Of a stretch of 12,709 nucleotides of DNA, positions 5,351-12,121 are shown piece by piece (the first letter of the stretch is position 1; each line of letters starts with the position of its first letter). The translations under genes and the position numbers were made by a program. The notes beneath the pieces were generated by a model. That model saw only the letters and a list, made by a program, of their open reading frames with translations. It was not told the DNA's origin and did not search any database. Origin of the DNA: DAOUTY01 sp964453665 (GTDB taxonomy: Bacteria; Chloroflexota; Dehalococcoidia; SZUA-161); NCBI GenBank assembly GCA_964453665.1, contig CAYVQT010000079.1:1-12709 (forward strand), in the 5' to 3' direction.

Positions 5351-6739
5351 TCAGCTCACCCTTTTCGCTATCTCCCTGGCAGCTACCACTCCTGAAGCTG
5401 CGGCTTGAATCAGGCCTCGGCTGACTCCTGCTCCGTCTCCGATAGCGAACATGTTGGTCGTCTCGGTCTCCAAATTTTCGGTAAGTTCAAGGCGTGATGA
5501 ATAGAACTTAACCTCAACCCCGTAGAGCAGTGTATCGGGCCCGGCTACTCCCGGCGCCAGCTTATCCATTGCGGTAAGCATCTCACTGATGCCCAGCAGG
5601 AACCGGTAGGGTAATACATATCCCAGGTCACCCGGAGTTGCGCTTTTCAAGGTCGGTTCAACCAGGCCGTCTTCAATAGTTATGGGGGTGGAACGATGCC
5701 CTTCGCGGAAATCACCCCACCTTTGCATGATGACTCCGCCGCTTACGATGTTAGCCAGGCGCGCGAGGTATTTACCGTAGGCGATTGGCTCGCGGAAGGG
5801 TGGTGTGAACTTGGCGCTGACCAGCAGGGCGAAGTTAGTATTCTCCGTCTTACGATGGGCATAGCTGTGCCCGTTCACAGTTATCACCGGCTCGTCGCCT
5901 CCGGTGGTCTCCATGGTTACCTCTCCCGCGGGACACATGCAGAAGGTCCTGATCCGGTCGCGGAAGGTTGGCGAAATGAACGCGAGCTTGAGTTCATAGA
6001 AGATACTGGTCAGCTCTTCGAGGACTTTATATGGCACTTCTATCCTTACCCCTATGTCCACGGGATTATAGTGAAGGGTGATGCCAAGGCGAGCGGCCTC
6101 TTTGAGCAGCCAGTCGGCGCCTTCTCTACCCGGGGCGATGACCGCGAAGCGCGACTCTATCTGCTGGCCGTCATTGGTCTGTATGCCTTTTACGACTCCG
6201 TTTTCGACCATAATGGAGGTAGCTGCGGTATCGGTCCGGCTCTCGATCCTGTTATCGAGGAACAGGTGCATATCCTTGAGGACTTCGCGGCAGAGCTCGG
6301 TCCCCATGTGTCGAATAGGTACTGGAATCAGTTTCAAACCGGCCAGTTCCGCCTTTTGCGCTAGCTGTTCCACCCGGGGGCCGGTCCCGTATACCTTATC
6401 CGAGGCGCTGAATTTCAGGTAGATATCATCGACGTAGCGGATTAAGTCAGCTGCCTTCTCGTGTCCCAGATAGCTTTCGAGTTGCCCGCCTACCTGAGGC
6501 GAAAGTGTCAGCTTGCCATCGCTAAAGGCTCCGGCGCCACCCCAGCCGCTTACCAGGTCGCAGAGTGAGCATGGGGGGCAGCTCAGCTCCTTGCCAATAA
6601 TGGGGCATTTGCGAAGAGAGAGGTCCTTGCCTTTCTCCAGGAGCAAGATACTGAGGTCAGTTATATGGCTTAGTTCGAGGGCGGCGAAGATGCCTGCCGG
6701 GCCACTGCCGACGATAATCACGTCGTATTTGTTTTGCAT
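5351..6739 (-). CDS. FAD-dependent dehydrogenase (COG2509 type)
   Basis: This 462-residue flavoprotein has an N-terminal Rossmann FAD-binding motif (V-I-I-V-G-S-G-P-A-G, residues 7-16, with E35 at the end of strand 2), a four-cysteine stretch (C45, C54, C57, C60) followed by GWGGAGAFSDGKL, and the C-terminal FAD motif IGDGAGVSRGLIQAAASG (about 433-450). This order is that of COG2509, large uncharacterised FAD-dependent dehydrogenases. The substrate is unknown; the Cys cluster could hold a metal or an iron-sulfur centre, which is inference. Length is normal for the family and no residue seems missing. It is first in a two-gene operon with the DUF429 gene, with a strong promoter about 20 bp upstream and a short leader with GGTGA. 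Confidence 0.87.
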   Translation of the reverse strand: MQNKYDVIIVGSGPAGIFAALELSHITDLSILLLEKGKDLSLRKCPIIGKELSCPPCSLCDLVSGWGGAGAFSDGKLTLSPQVGGQLESYLGHEKAADLIRYVDDIYLKFSASDKVYGTGPRVEQLAQKAELAGLKLIPVPIRHMGTELCREVLKDMHLFLDNRIESRTDTAATSIMVENGVVKGIQTNDGQQIESRFAVIAPGREGADWLLKEAARLGITLHYNPVDIGVRIEVPYKVLEELTSIFYELKLAFISPTFRDRIRTFCMCPAGEVTMETTGGDEPVITVNGHSYAHRKTENTNFALLVSAKFTPPFREPIAYGKYLARLANIVSGGVIMQRWGDFREGHRSTPITIEDGLVEPTLKSATPGDLGYVLPYRFLLGISEMLTAMDKLAPGVAGPDTLLYGVEVKFYSSRLELTENLETETTNMFAIGDGAGVSRGLIQAAASGVVAAREIAKRVS

Positions 6740-6757
6740 CTATTTCACCAAACGGGA

Positions 6758-6786
6758 ATTCTACATCGAGGGCTGTGCATTGTCAA
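6758..6786 (-). promoter_or_regulatory. Sigma-70 promoter for the FAD dehydrogenase operon
   Basis: On the minus strand TTGACA (6781-6786) and TAGAAT (6758-6763) are 17 bp apart. The predicted start of transcription is only about 12 bases before the ATG at 6739, leaving a very short leader that still holds GGTGA as ribosome binding site. Confidence 0.75.
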
Positions 6787-6834
6787 ATTGCGCTGCTGGT
6801 TCGATACAAACTCAAGTGAAAGAGCGCCGTGAAA

Positions 6835-6863
6835 TTGACTGCCACTGGTCACAGTGATAAGAT
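6835..6863 (+). promoter_or_regulatory. Sigma-70 promoter for fmdB-like gene
   Basis: TTGACT (6835-6840) and TAAGAT (6858-6863) are 17 bp apart. The spacer contains a perfect dyad at 6843-6856. AGGAG follows before the ATG at 6882, so the leader is short. Confidence 0.72.
6843..6856. promoter_or_regulatory. Dyad inside the fmdB promoter spacer
   Basis: CACTG-GTCA-CAGTG is a perfect 5-bp inverted repeat with a 4-nt centre, lying wholly between the -35 and -10 boxes. A protein bound there would block RNA polymerase, so it is a candidate operator. The small size means chance cannot be excluded. Confidence 0.4.
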
Positions 6864-6881
6864 TAAATCAGGAGTAACAGG

Positions 6882-7112
6882 ATGCCTGTCTATGAATATA
6901 GATGTTCCGAGTGCGGTCTGAAGTTTGAGTTGCTTCGACCGATGAGTCAGGTCGACCGGGACGCGACTTGCCCCGGTTGCAACAACGGAGCCAGACGCGT
7001 CTTATCTGCCTTTTCCGCTTATTCCAAGAGTTCGAGCGGAGACTCTGCTCCGGTGGGCGGCGGTAGCAGTTGCAGTACCTGCTCTGCTACGGATTGCTCT
7101 TCGTGTCACTGA
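6882..7112 (+). CDS. FmdB-family zinc-ribbon protein
   Basis: This 76-residue protein starts MPVYEYRC, the hallmark of the FmdB/CxxC_CxxC_SSSS putative regulatory family. The zinc ribbon uses C8, C11, C30 and C33 (CSEC and CPGC), followed by a Ser/Gly-rich linker and a second Cys-rich tail (SCSTCSATDCSSCH) carrying five more cysteines and a terminal His. FmdB was first linked to regulation of formamidase/amidase genes; most homologues have no known role. The start is fixed by AGGAG 7 bases upstream. The last 26 bases overlap the 3' end of the convergent DUF1461 gene. The Cys-rich tail is common in this family and might bind an extra metal. Confidence 0.88.
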   Translation: MPVYEYRCSECGLKFELLRPMSQVDRDATCPGCNNGARRVLSAFSAYSKSSSGDSAPVGGGSSCSTCSATDCSSCH

Positions 7113-7821
7113 GGTAAGTAGTGCCGTCCCCATCAGTGTGAGACTCGACAGGGGCGGCTTCTTTTTTTGTCCTTCCCCTTAGCTTGAGGAAGCCCCAGGA
7201 AATACCCCCGATGATTATCGCCTCGCCGACCGCCGCTGCCGCTACAAACAGGGCGGCATCGTTGAAGAATCCTTGAGGGAATATCAGAAGCATATTGTCT
7301 CCCGGGTAAAGCTGCCATAGATCGTTACTGAAGCCGACGAGGTGAAACAACAGGAAGAGGCTGTCGAAATCGATTACTGCCCAGATTCCGAATACAGCGA
7401 GCAGTGCGACAGTTGTCCCACTCCCCCGGATCACAAGTCTGGCAAGCCTCGGCCAAAAAGCGCCACGTCGCAACACGAAGCTGATAACTACATAGATGGC
7501 GATGTAGGCCAGAGAAGCAAGTTGCAGGTAGTATGCCAGCCGTATCAGCCCTTTGACATCTTTCAGGTGGGCCAGTTCGCGCTGATTGAAGAGGTCGGTT
7601 TCGAAGAATTCCTCGTCTGAGTTGAAGTATGTGATCATCCGGTCAGCCACATCGACCAGTTCCTCGTTTTCCAGTCCTGTTGCTGCGCTGACCTGATATT
7701 TATTGAAACCGTACTGATAGAGGCGGATATCGTTTGTAGCGCACCTCAGGTCAGTGGTGATAAGGAACACAGGGATGCAAACTATGAACAGGATACCGGC
7801 TATAGCTGTCAGCGCTTTCAT
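7087..7821 (-). CDS. DUF1461 (TIGR01906) integral membrane protein
   Basis: This 244-residue protein has four predicted membrane helices, about residues 4-22, 96-116, 135-155 and 188-212, with an extracytoplasmic loop between helices 1 and 2. The family signature is clear: RELAHLKDVK (81-90), then FHLVGFSNDLWQLYPGDNMLLIFPQGFF (about 159-186). Family members, found mainly in Firmicutes and Chloroflexota, are unnamed membrane proteins of unknown function, though some Firmicutes relatives act in lipoprotein modification (intramolecular transacylase, Lit); that link is from memory and is not shown here. The hydrophilic C-terminal tail overlaps the fmdB 3' end by 26 bases on the opposite strand. 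A TTGACA/TACCAT promoter lies just upstream. Confidence 0.82.
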   Translation of the reverse strand: MKALTAIAGILFIVCIPVFLITTDLRCATNDIRLYQYGFNKYQVSAATGLENEELVDVADRMITYFNSDEEFFETDLFNQRELAHLKDVKGLIRLAYYLQLASLAYIAIYVVISFVLRRGAFWPRLARLVIRGSGTTVALLAVFGIWAVIDFDSLFLLFHLVGFSNDLWQLYPGDNMLLIFPQGFFNDAALFVAAAAVGEAIIIGGISWGFLKLRGRTKKEAAPVESHTDGDGTTYLSDTKSNP

Positions 7822-7841
7822 CGAATCACCCTAACGCAGCT

Positions 7842-7871
7842 ATGGTAGACGAGGGCGTTTTACCTTGTCAA
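7842..7871 (-). promoter_or_regulatory. Promoter for the DUF1461 gene
   Basis: On the minus strand TTGACA (7866-7871) and TACCAT (7842-7847) are 18 bp apart. The -35 is perfect and the -10 is modest. The -35 overlaps that of the divergent promoter on the plus strand. Confidence 0.6.
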
Positions 7872-7893
7872 GGCGGAAGGGGCACTATATAAT
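7865..7893 (+). promoter_or_regulatory. Promoter for the HTH-ferredoxin / mazG operon
   Basis: TTGTCA (7865-7870) and a perfect TATAAT (7888-7893) are 17 bp apart, followed by GAGGAGG and the ATG at 7912. The two divergent promoters share the heptamer TTGTCAA at 7865-7871 as their -35 region, so RNA polymerase cannot occupy both at once. Confidence 0.78.
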
Positions 7894-7911
7894 GGCCGAG
7901 GAGGCCTGAAT

Positions 7912-8967
7912 ATGGAAGCAAATGAGCCGTACACAGCTTTAGCGGCGAGACATGGCTATGGGAATTCAGAGCGCTATCGACGGATACTGGAATACTTGAT
8001 GACCCCGGGGCAGGCCGAGCTTGTCGCTCTTCTGCCCATGAAATATCAGGAACTGGCGGACAGGCTGGGTATGGATGTTGTAGAGGTACAAAAGGAACTG
8101 GAAGGCCTGTATGGAAAAGGTGTGGTCTTTGCCAGGAGCCCGGATACTCTGGAGGAGGCCAGCTTTGCTCTCGCCGTTGTACAGCTCCATGATATCACCA
8201 TGTGCTCATTCGATGTTGACATAACACGTGACCGAAAGCTGTTTGAGCTGTGGGACGATTTCTGCGTCAATGAATGGGACGGGGACCAGGTCGCGAGCTG
8301 GGATAAGGGTGAACAGCCTCAAGGAAGAGTTGTACCCGCTTACAGGGCGATTCTCAACAGCCCTGAGATACTGCCCTGCGAGGACATGAGGGAGATAATA
8401 AACTCGGCTCGTTCATTAGCTGTTACCTTCTGTACCTGCCGCAGGCGAAAGGAAGCGGTAGGCAAGAAGTGCGGAAAATCCCATGACATGGTCGATATCC
8501 AGTTCAATCTTAGCGCTGAATATCTCATCAGCCGCAACGCGGGCAGGAGAATTACCGCGGATGAGGCTATGGCCTTGATTGACGAGTGTGAGGCACTCGG
8601 ACTGATTCATACCTGCGAGAACTCAACGCGCATGAGACCTCGCTGGGGGATGTGTAACTGCTGTACCGACTGCTGCATGATCTATCAGCCCCTGAACAGA
8701 TTTAAGGTGCCGGTGACAAAATGCATTGCCAGGAGCAGGTACGAGGCTCAAGTTGATCAGGACGTTTGCAATGGGTGCCAGGACTGCACCGAGTGGTGCC
8801 CGTTTGATGCTATAGAGATGGTGAGACCCGGGGACTCGAAGAAATATAAGGCTTCTGTCGATCTTGAGAAATGTATGGGGTGCGGCATCTGTGTACTCAA
8901 GTGTGAGCCCAATGCGCTGGCTTTACACCTGGTAAGGCCGGCGGAACATATACCACAGGCACAGTAG
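7912..8967 (+). CDS. HTH and 2x[4Fe-4S] ferredoxin-domain protein
   Basis: This 351-residue protein has a possible winged-helix-like N-terminal part (about 20-75; YRRILEYLMTPGQAELVALLP then QELADRLGMDVVEVQKELEGLYGKGVV, which reads like helices 2-3 of a DNA-binding domain). A Cys-rich middle follows, with FCTCR (C174, C176), C187 and CNCCTDCC (C248-C255). A C-terminal bacterial-type ferredoxin domain closes it, with C286, C289, C292, C296 and C321, C324, C327, C331, each set ending CP or CEP. The last domain should bind two [4Fe-4S] clusters; the middle cysteines could bind another. Redox sensing or electron transfer are both possible. It has a strong promoter and ribosome binding site (GAGGAGG), and is followed 18 bp later by mazG. 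Such proteins are frequent in anaerobes. The function is not known. Confidence 0.82.
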   Translation: MEANEPYTALAARHGYGNSERYRRILEYLMTPGQAELVALLPMKYQELADRLGMDVVEVQKELEGLYGKGVVFARSPDTLEEASFALAVVQLHDITMCSFDVDITRDRKLFELWDDFCVNEWDGDQVASWDKGEQPQGRVVPAYRAILNSPEILPCEDMREIINSARSLAVTFCTCRRRKEAVGKKCGKSHDMVDIQFNLSAEYLISRNAGRRITADEAMALIDECEALGLIHTCENSTRMRPRWGMCNCCTDCCMIYQPLNRFKVPVTKCIARSRYEAQVDQDVCNGCQDCTEWCPFDAIEMVRPGDSKKYKASVDLEKCMGCGICVLKCEPNALALHLVRPAEHIPQAQ

Positions 8968-8985
8968 CGCTGGAATTATAAGCTC

Positions 8986-9762
8986 ATGGAACAAGACCTC
9001 GGCAGCTTTGACAACCTTGTGGCTATCGTTACCAGGCTGAGGGCGCCCGATGGATGCCCCTGGGACCGGGAACAGACTCATGCCTCGATCAAGCCCTATC
9101 TTATCGAGGAGGCCTATGAGGTATTGCAGGCTCTGGATGATGAGAACGGTGAGAAGCTGTGTGAGGAACTTGGCGACCTCTTGCTGCAGATCCTGCTGCA
9201 TACGCAGATGGCCAGCGAGGCGGGGGAATTCGATATGAGAGACGTGGTTCGGGGCATAGCTGCCAAGCTGATACGCCGCCATCCCCATGTCTTTGCCGGC
9301 TCTCAGGCGGGTAATGCCGAGGAGGTAGCTCAAGAATGGGAAGTGCTGAAGCAAAACGAGCGCAAAGAAGGAGATTCCCTGCTTTCCAGCGTGCCCAAAG
9401 GCATGCCGGCGTTAAGCTATAGCCATTCCATCCAGCGCAGGGCGGCCGGTGTTGGCTTCGATTGGAAGGAATCAGGGGGCGTGCTGGAGAAACTGACCGA
9501 GGAGGTCCGGGAACTGGAGCAGGCCAGCACGCTACAGCAGAAGATTCATGAGTTCGGAGACATCCTCTTCGCACTGGTGAATGTGGCTCGCTGGCAGGGG
9601 CTTGACCTTGAGGAGGCGTTACGCCTTGCCAACGAGCGGTTCTACCGGCGCTTTAGCTACATTGAGGACAGTTGCCGCGAGCAGGGGGTTCCGCTGCGCG
9701 ACCTGTCCTTCGATGAGCTGAATGCCTTATGGGACGAGGCCAAGCGGGAACTGGAGGGCTGA
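8986..9762 (+). CDS. mazG: MazG nucleoside triphosphate pyrophosphohydrolase
   Basis: This 258-residue protein has the full-length MazG arrangement of two all-alpha NTP-PPase domains. Domain 1 starts with LRAPDGCPWDREQTH (about 18-32), then EEAYE (E41, E42, E45) and EELGD (E61, D64), which bind Mg2+. Domain 2 begins near residue 145 with the family's QRRAAGVGFDW and has EEVREL and HEFGDILFAL as its own acidic pairs. The enzyme hydrolyses NTPs to NMP plus pyrophosphate and is linked to house-cleaning of damaged nucleotides and to control of (p)ppGpp in E. coli. The length is normal (E. coli 263). The start at 8986 has a weak ribosome binding site and lies 18 bp after the ferredoxin gene, so the two are co-transcribed. 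No mazEF pair lies nearby. Confidence 0.95.
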   Translation: MEQDLGSFDNLVAIVTRLRAPDGCPWDREQTHASIKPYLIEEAYEVLQALDDENGEKLCEELGDLLLQILLHTQMASEAGEFDMRDVVRGIAAKLIRRHPHVFAGSQAGNAEEVAQEWEVLKQNERKEGDSLLSSVPKGMPALSYSHSIQRRAAGVGFDWKESGGVLEKLTEEVRELEQASTLQQKIHEFGDILFALVNVARWQGLDLEEALRLANERFYRRFSYIEDSCREQGVPLRDLSFDELNALWDEAKRELEG

Positions 9763-9809
9763 TTCAGAGTTCACTGCCCTAACTGTTACTGGCTTTCGGG
9801 CTGTCCGGC

Positions 9810-10121
9810 TCACACTCCCTCGGCTATGGAGCGCGGGGTGGTTGCGTAAACAGCTATCCTGCTCGGAGTGCTCAGGAGCGCCTCTATCTTGTTGACAATC
9901 TCCGTTCGTTTCGGGTCTTTCTCCCAGTCTTTCCATTCGCGGAGGCTCTCCCAGGTGCTGATCACAAGATGGGTGCCTGATCGGTCTACCGAAAACAGTG
10001 TCTCCCCTGATACATAGCCTGGATGGTGCATCGCCTTTGCCCGCAGATCTATCAGTAACTCCGCAACCTCCGCCTGGTTATCGGGGCTCATTGACCGTTC
10101 GATTACTACTTTTACAGCCAT
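9810..10121 (-). CDS. ABM-family (antibiotic biosynthesis monooxygenase-like) protein
   Basis: This 103-residue protein has the ABM dimeric alpha/beta-barrel pattern: VKVVIERSM first strand, a helix with AELLIDLRAKAMHHPGYVSGETL, and HLVISTWESLREWKDWEKDPKRTEIVNKIEALL. This set includes heme-degrading IsdG-like proteins and small quinol-oxidising enzymes, but most members have no assigned substrate. I cannot tell which applies here; the typical heme-ligand residues cannot be verified by eye. The ATG at 10121 has GGGAGGG as ribosome binding site. It converges on mazG with a 47-bp gap. A possible promoter lies about 75 bp upstream. Confidence 0.82.
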   Translation of the reverse strand: MAVKVVIERSMSPDNQAEVAELLIDLRAKAMHHPGYVSGETLFSVDRSGTHLVISTWESLREWKDWEKDPKRTEIVNKIEALLSTPSRIAVYATTPRSIAEGV

Positions 10122-10195
10122 CGTGCCCTCCCTGTTCGGGTAGTTTGCATCCTTGTAGTGATTTCCTTAATTAAATGTCACTGAATCAGGCCAGA

Positions 10196-10225
10196 ATCAT
10201 AACACCTGGGAGAGTTAAAATGCAA
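10196..10225 (-). promoter_or_regulatory. Possible promoter for the ABM gene
   Basis: On the minus strand TTGCAT (10220-10225) and TATGAT (10196-10201) are 18 bp apart. The -10 is good, the -35 moderate. It would give a leader of about 70 bases. Confidence 0.4.
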
Positions 10226-10305
10226 TACCTTCTTTATTTGGGTTAATAAAGTCTGACCGTGATATATGGCTTTTATTTTCGACAAATTGTCATTCGCAAA
10301 CGTAC

Positions 10306-10337
10306 TTGACAGGTCGATTTAGAGGATAGGTTAAAAT
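10306..10337 (+). promoter_or_regulatory. Weak promoter candidate upstream of hairpin
   Basis: A perfect TTGACA (10306-10311) is followed by TAAAAT at 10332-10337, spacing 20 bp (19 if TTAAAA is used). This is longer than the usual 16-18, so the call is weak. A transcript from here would start just before the hairpin at 10350-10408. Confidence 0.3.
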
Positions 10338-10349
10338 CTGTTAAGTAGC

Positions 10350-10408
10350 AAGGGTTTGTAAGTGAAGCTGTGGGGGGAGGGCTGAGGGTCACCTGCAAAC
10401 CCTTTTTT
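10350..10408 (+). terminator. Long hairpin with T-run: attenuator or small-RNA terminator
   Basis: AAGGGTTTG (10350-10358) pairs perfectly with CAAACCCTT (10396-10404), and inside it GTGA pairs with TCAC around a G-rich loop. Six T residues follow or overlap the 3' arm (10403-10408). The stem and U-tract suit an intrinsic terminator, but the 37-nt apical region is unusually long, so it could also be a structured leader or small RNA upstream of the former catalase gene. Confidence 0.45.
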
Positions 10409-10624
10409 AGTCCGCCGGAGGCCGGGTAGGGAGAAGTGTAACCTTCTATTATTCAACTAAGCTGGATAAATTGACTGTTCCGGCCGAGGTTGAAAGATGG
10501 GGGGAGATAAAAAAACAGGTACCTGGAATTAAGGGGTGTCTGCAAAGATTGTGAGGTAAGTAAGCAGAAAGAGTGAGAACTTAATGTAAAAATTAAGGCC
10601 CAAACTTAAAAAGGGAGGTTGAAG

Positions 10625-11165
10625 ATGGCAGACAATAAAAAGAAAATGACCACCAATTTCGGCAAGCTGGTAGATGACGACCAGAATAGTGTAACTGCGG
10701 GCAGCACTGGCCCCATCCTGATGCAGGATGTCCACCTGCTTGAGAAGCTGGCTCACTTGTAACCAAATACACCAGGGCCAAATTCCTCTCGGAGATAGGT
10801 AAGCGTACCGATGTCTTTGCCCGCTTCTCGACGGTAGGTGGTGAGAAGGGAACTGCTGATGCCGAGCAGGGCCCTCGTGGATTTGCATTGAAGTTCTACA
10901 CAGAAGATGGCAACTTCGACATGGTAGGTAACAATACTCCAGTCTTCTTCATCAGGGACCCTCTTAAATTCCCCGATTTTATCCATACACAGAACACCTG
11001 TGCAATGCTAAAAAGAGGATTCAGCTGCGTCAGGCAGCCGTCTTCTACAAGGCTGATCCCGAGTATGGCCACCGTGTGGCGGAGGGGCTGCGACTGGACA
11101 TTAAGGAGGTCGAACGCTTAGCGGGGATGTCCCAGGAGGAGCGGGCAAAAGCCACTGCCAAGTGA
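10625..11165 (+). pseudogene. Heme catalase pseudogene (clade 3-type), two internal deletions
   Basis: Three pieces of one catalase are in three reading frames. Piece 1 (10625-10762) reads MTTNFGKLVDDDQNSVTAG and ends EKLAHL then TAA. Piece 2 (10759-10992) reads VTKYTRAKFLSEIGKRTDVFARFSTV through GPRGFALKFYTEDGNFDMVGNNTPVFFIRDP to FIHTQ. Piece 3 (about 11010-11165) reads IQLRQAAVFYKADPEYGHRVAEGL and ends MSQEERAKATAK. Between pieces 1 and 2 about 30 codons are lost, including the VVHAKGAG block with the catalytic His. Between 2 and 3 most of the protein is lost, including the heme-ligand Tyr. An intact enzyme would be about 480-500 residues; about 180 codons remain. Inactive with high confidence. 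A good ribosome binding site (GGGAGG) still precedes the start. Confidence 0.92.
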
Positions 11166-11486
11166 TTTTAATATCAGGCAGTTGACCGACTTCAACGGGT
11201 TCGGAACGGTTAAGCATACCGAAATCGTATTGAAATAACCGACCTCAGCTAACATTCCCCGGTTTTGTTAGCGCTGCGGTTGGGCGAAATACCCTGCCTT
11301 TTCCCTCACTCCACCCCCGATTTCTGCCGCTCTGGTGGATTTTCATGCGTTTGCGTTGAGATAGTCCAGGGGGTAAAATGCTTCAGGCAGCATGGATTAA
11401 AGTAACGGGCTGCCGGTGCTGCTCGACATCAGGTAGCCGGCAGAGAACGCAGCCTGGCAGCGACAAACGAAAACAGGAGATGCTCA
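11166..11486. other. Spacer after the catalase remnant with two hairpins
   Basis: No gene is visible. One perfect 7-bp stem (11248-11254 with 11266-11272, GCTAACA/TGTTAGC, 11-nt loop) may be the old catalase terminator, though it lacks a T-run. A second stem, CTGCCGG (11410-11416) with CCGGCAG (11437-11443), sits in the leader of the next gene. Confidence 0.45.
11248..11272. repeat. Perfect 7-bp inverted repeat downstream of the catalase remnant
   Basis: GCTAACA and TGTTAGC flank an 11-nt loop about 80 bp after the end of the pseudogene. The position suits a terminator but no T-tract follows. Confidence 0.4.
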
Positions 11487-12077
11487 ATGAACGAATATGA
11501 ATACAAGCAGATAGATTTTGAGAACCCATCCGCTTTATTTGTGTTAGAAGATGTGCTCAAGGGGCTCATCGGGGGCCCCTTTTTTTATAACCCTTATTTT
11601 AAGACCTTTGGCCTGAAGGGAAATGAGAAGGTGCTGGACTTTGGCTGCGGAGGCGGGGCGGGTTCCAGGTTCCTTATCAAATTTCTAAATGGGGATGGGC
11701 ATTTGACCTGCGTTGACGTATCCAATTACTGGATGAAAAGAGCGGTGAAGAGATTGAAGAAGTACCCCAATGTGAAATGCCGGACAGGCGATATAAGAAG
11801 TATGGAGATACCTGATAGTTCGTTTGACGTTATCTCCATTTTCCATGTCATCCACGATATAGCTCCTGAGGACAGACAGGATACTGTCACCGTTCTTTGC
11901 CGGAAATTGAAAGGAGATGGAGCTGTTTTTGTGAGGGAACCTGTCAGGAAATCGCATGGCATGCCTGCGGCGGAAATACGCGCTCTTTTCGCGAACGCGG
12001 GCCTCAGGGAATCGGACTGCAAGGAGAGTAAGTCGGAATATAGAGGGATATTCAAATCAGAATCCGACGGCGGTTGA
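11487..12077 (+). CDS. Class I SAM-dependent methyltransferase
   Basis: This 196-residue protein has a Rossmann-like methyltransferase core. Motif I is VLDFGCGGGAGSRFL (about 49-63), the motif II acidic residue is in LTCVDVSNYWMKRA (D77), and motif IV-like SFDVISIFHVIHDI lies at about 112-125, where the IHDI region could contribute to substrate choice. The family methylates small molecules, lipids, proteins or nucleic acids; nothing here identifies the acceptor. The C-terminal half after motif VI is short, so it is a compact enzyme. AGGAG 8 bases upstream fixes the ATG. A second, clearly different methyltransferase gene follows 44 bp later on the same strand, so the two are probably co-transcribed. 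Confidence 0.85.
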   Translation: MNEYEYKQIDFENPSALFVLEDVLKGLIGGPFFYNPYFKTFGLKGNEKVLDFGCGGGAGSRFLIKFLNGDGHLTCVDVSNYWMKRAVKRLKKYPNVKCRTGDIRSMEIPDSSFDVISIFHVIHDIAPEDRQDTVTVLCRKLKGDGAVFVREPVRKSHGMPAAEIRALFANAGLRESDCKESKSEYRGIFKSESDGG

Positions 12078-12121
12078 TTGAAAGCTGATAATATCCATGT
12101 CCGGGAAAGGCAGGGTAATTA

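Larger units (their letters stand above)
10226..10624. other. Spacer upstream of the catalase remnant
   Basis: About 400 bp separate the ABM promoter from the catalase start. The spacer holds a TTGACA near 10306, a long hairpin with a T-run (10350-10408) and a purine-rich tract. A short frame at 10471-10554 (TTG start; reads LTVPAEVERWGEIKKQ then VPGIKGC) has a protein-like composition and could be a remnant of a lost gene, but I do not recognise it. The end of the spacer carries GGGAGG, the ribosome binding site for the catalase start. Confidence 0.4.

Noticed and set aside
5696..6364. A 222-codon open frame on the plus strand
   Set aside because: It lies wholly antisense to the well-supported COG2509 flavoprotein gene, and the composition is that of a mirror frame; there is no ribosome binding site or recognisable domain.
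8986..9762. mazG as part of a mazEF toxin-antitoxin locus
   Set aside because: The neighbours are a ferredoxin protein and an ABM protein; neither mazE nor mazF is present, and full-length MazG is a common stand-alone house-cleaning enzyme.
11409..11443. Stem-loop before the first methyltransferase as a SAM or cobalamin riboswitch
   Set aside because: A single 7-bp stem with a 20-nt loop does not show the conserved core of any riboswitch class that I know.
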